Below, piece after piece: positions 62,477 through 64,000 of a stretch of DNA of 64,000 bases. Within the stretch, counting starts at the first letter, position 1. Each line of letters opens with the position of its first letter. The translations under genes and the position numbers were made by a program. Source of the DNA: Alkalihalobacillus pseudalcaliphilus (GTDB lineage: Bacteria; Bacillota; Bacilli; Bacillales; Bacillaceae_D); assembly GCA_001038565.1 (NCBI GenBank), contig LFJO01000005.1:550766-614765 (forward strand). The letters are read 5' to 3'. The notes under the pieces were generated by a model. It worked only from the letters and a program-made list of their open reading frames with translations. It ran no database searches and was not told the DNA's origin.

Positions 62477-63148
62477 ATGGATTTAGCACGATATATTGAT
62501 CATACGGCATTAAAAGCCAATACGACAGAGGGAGAGATTATGACACTTTGTAACGAGGCAAAGGAATATCGTTTTGCTTCTGTTTGTGTAAACCCTTTTT
62601 GGGTTAAGTTTGCTTCAGACAAGTTGAAAGATGTAGCAAATGAAGTGAAGGTATGTACAGTCATTGGTTTTCCATTAGGAGCGACAACAACGGCGACAAA
62701 AGCTTTTGAGACAAAAGATGCGATTGAAAATGGGGCAACTGAAGTGGATATGGTCATTAATATCGCGGCTTTAAAGGCCGGCGATACAGCATATGTCCAA
62801 GAAGATATTGAAGCGGTTGTTAACGCTGCAAAGGGAAAAGCTCTGGTTAAAGTTATTATTGAGACATGTTTATTAACAGATGAAGAAAAGGTACTAGCGT
62901 GCAAACTTGCCGTGGCTGCTCATGCAGATTTTGTCAAAACATCAACAGGCTTTTCTACTGGAGGAGCAACAGTAGCTGACATTCAATTGATGAGAGAAAC
63001 CGTTGGTCCAAATGTAGGAGTTAAAGCTTCAGGTGGTGTACGTGATCTTGACGGGGCAAAAGAAATGATAGAAGCGGGGGCAACAAGAATCGGTGCAAGC
63101 GCTGGCGTTTCTATCGTTAAAGGATTAACAGGAACAAACGATTATTAA
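62477..63148 (+). CDS. deoC: Deoxyribose-phosphate aldolase
   Basis: A 223-residue class I aldolase that splits 2-deoxyribose-5-phosphate into glyceraldehyde-3-phosphate and acetaldehyde. [83 protein letters not shown] (Schiff-base lysine in FVKTSTGF) and [26 protein letters not shown] are all present. GAGAGGAAGTG precedes the ATG. It is a single-gene unit; nupC and pdp are not beside it. Confidence 0.97.
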   Translation: MDLARYIDHTALKANTTEGEIMTLCNEAKEYRFASVCVNPFWVKFASDKLKDVANEVKVCTVIGFPLGATTTATKAFETKDAIENGATEVDMVINIAALKAGDTAYVQEDIEAVVNAAKGKALVKVIIETCLLTDEEKVLACKLAVAAHADFVKTSTGFSTGGATVADIQLMRETVGPNVGVKASGGVRDLDGAKEMIEAGATRIGASAGVSIVKGLTGTNDY

Positions 63149-63155
63149 CAGTTAC

Positions 63156-63187
63156 GTGCACCGGATATACTGACGGTGCACTTTGTT
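63156..63187 (+). terminator. Terminator after deoC
   Basis: GTGCACCG pairs with CGGTGCAC around a 10-base loop, followed by TTTGTT. Confidence 0.8.
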
Positions 63188-63346
63188 CTATATGTTCATA
63201 GGAAACTTGGTTCAACAGTAAGAAAAGAGCTAACCATGACAGTTACTTGAGGGAAGCAGATGAGTAACGGCGCAAAAAAGAGCCGAACATGACAGCTACA
63301 CGTGGAGAGCATGTGAGTATCTTCACAAAGACCATTCTCATGTATA

Positions 63347-63596
63347 GTGGCGACTGTTCAGACAGTTGGTACGTTTACAGATCGATCACCAGTAGGAGTC
63401 TGCTGAACAAATAGAGAGCACTGTCCTGATAAGGTCATAATCACCAGATGGATGACGAGCTAACATCAAGGTACAGGATATCGCCCATAAGCAACTATCA
63501 TATAAAACCCGTATGACGGAGCAAAAACCGCTCCGCCACCAACAAGAATGAAAGTGACGATTATTCCTATACAACTCAGCTCTTGATGCAATTTGA
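63347..63596. repeat. About 250-bp dispersed repeat, copy 2
   Basis: This is the direct counterpart of 33727-33972. Just before it, 63220-63346 resembles the module at 3165-3310, with ATGACAGTTACTTGAGGGAA and CACAAAGACCATTCT segments. After it a T-rich TTTTGTTCTTTTTCAATTTG stretch leads into the next hairpin element. Confidence 0.85.
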
Positions 63597-63700
63597 TGTT
63601 TGTCTTCCTAATTGGGGTACCGATATTTTCAAATTGGTTTTGTTCTTTTTCAATTTGAATGAATGATGTTCGATTGTTTTTCTAGCTTGAAAATTAGTAA

Positions 63701-63771
63701 GCGGAGCATGATTTTCGGTAGTGGCAATCAAAGCTCCGCATATGAGTATCAGCAGTAACTTTCATATAAAA
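63701..63771 (+). repeat. Dispersed hairpin element, copy with the longest stem
   Basis: GCGGAGC pairs with GCTCCGC (7 bp) around the conserved CATGATTTTCGGTAGTGGCAA loop. A second weak pairing, CATATGA with TTCATATA, covers the tail. The element ends 2 bases before the GAACGGGGGG ribosome-binding site of the exporter gene. Confidence 0.87.
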
Positions 63772-63785
63772 GAACGGGGGGAATT

Positions 63786-64000
63786 ATGAAAGCCATTATA
63801 GTCGGTATTGTTGCCTCAATTTTTTTCTCCTCTACCTTTATTATTAATCGTTCAATTGATTTGGAAGGGGGGAGTTGGTATTATAGTGCTTCTTTACGTT
63901 ATTTATTTATGATCCCTTTTTTAATTGTATTAGTAGCAATGAAAGGCGGTCTAAAACCCATTATTGTTGAAATAAAAAAAGCACCCCTTCAATGGTTTTT
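63786..64000 (+). CDS. EmrE/DMT-type multidrug efflux transporter, partial
   Basis: The first 71 codons of a membrane protein cut by the window end: MKAIIVGIVASIFFSSTFIINRSIDLEGGSWYYSASLRYLFMIPFLIVLVAMKGGL. Two hydrophobic segments and the FIINRSIDLEGGSWYYSASLRYLFM pattern match the ten-helix 'multidrug resistance efflux transporter' branch of the drug/metabolite superfamily. GGGGGG precedes the ATG. The rest lies beyond the window, so the call is provisional. Confidence 0.75.
   Translation, partial: MKAIIVGIVASIFFSSTFIINRSIDLEGGSWYYSASLRYLFMIPFLIVLVAMKGGLKPIIVEIKKAPLQWF

Overview
This 64 kb window is ordinary chromosome of a low-GC, endospore-forming, competence-gene-bearing member of the Bacillaceae. 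A complete seven-gene Mrp Na+/H+ antiporter operon (26538-32413) and many short dispersed repeats suggest an alkaliphilic or haloalkaliphilic lineage such as Halalkalibacter/Alkalihalobacillus; that assignment is an inference from gene content, not from a search. No tRNA, rRNA, insertion sequence, CRISPR array or recognisable prophage module was seen.

Left part (1-26526). A 51-bp repeat array comes first, then a GntR regulator with an ABC ATPase and three related membrane proteins (460-4250). After that come a GNAT acetyltransferase, a glycosyltransferase-GNAT fusion, a TPR protein, an S51 peptidase-like protein, a quinone oxidoreductase, an SdpI-like protein and a thioredoxin-reductase-like flavoprotein. 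A fatty-acid/propionate block follows (10763-15966): hydroxyacyl-CoA dehydrogenase, acyl-CoA dehydrogenase, a double biotinyl-domain protein, methylmalonyl-CoA epimerase and an acyl-CoA carboxylase beta subunit. On the minus strand lie an XRE regulator with a DUF2975 protein, and a Y-family polymerase with a YolD protein behind two LexA boxes. Next are an endolysin-like amidase, tenA behind a TPP riboswitch, HU, pssA/psd, a frameshifted lipoprotein, and two SDR genes divergent from a TetR gene.

Right part (26538-64000). The Mrp operon is followed by the conserved sda-yqeG-yqeH-aroE-yhbY-nadD-yqeK-rsfS-yqeM-comER-comEABC-yqzM-holA-rpsT-gpr-yqxA-lepA-hemW-hrcA-grpE-dnaK-dnaJ-prmA-rsmE-mtaB synteny block of Bacillus. 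It differs from the B. subtilis order in two ways: a cvfB-type gene sits between rsfS and yqeM, and spoIIP is missing between gpr and yqxA, where a 51-bp repeat array lies instead. deoC and the start of a drug/metabolite exporter end the window.

The most unusual content is between the genes. Repeat modules recur in different combinations: a 51-bp tandem repeat family at four loci, a hairpin element (about 60-70 bp) always on the plus strand and often ending at the ribosome-binding site of the next gene, a module with the 'GCGGAGACTCCC' core, and 250-300 bp units present as direct or inverted copies. Two well supported regulatory regions also stand out. The sda checkpoint gene has a LexA box over its -35, a DnaA-box cluster upstream, and a hairpin that separates its strong Shine-Dalgarno sequence from the start codon. 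The polymerase operon has two LexA boxes. All functional calls rest on reading motifs, length and gene order; no database search was run.
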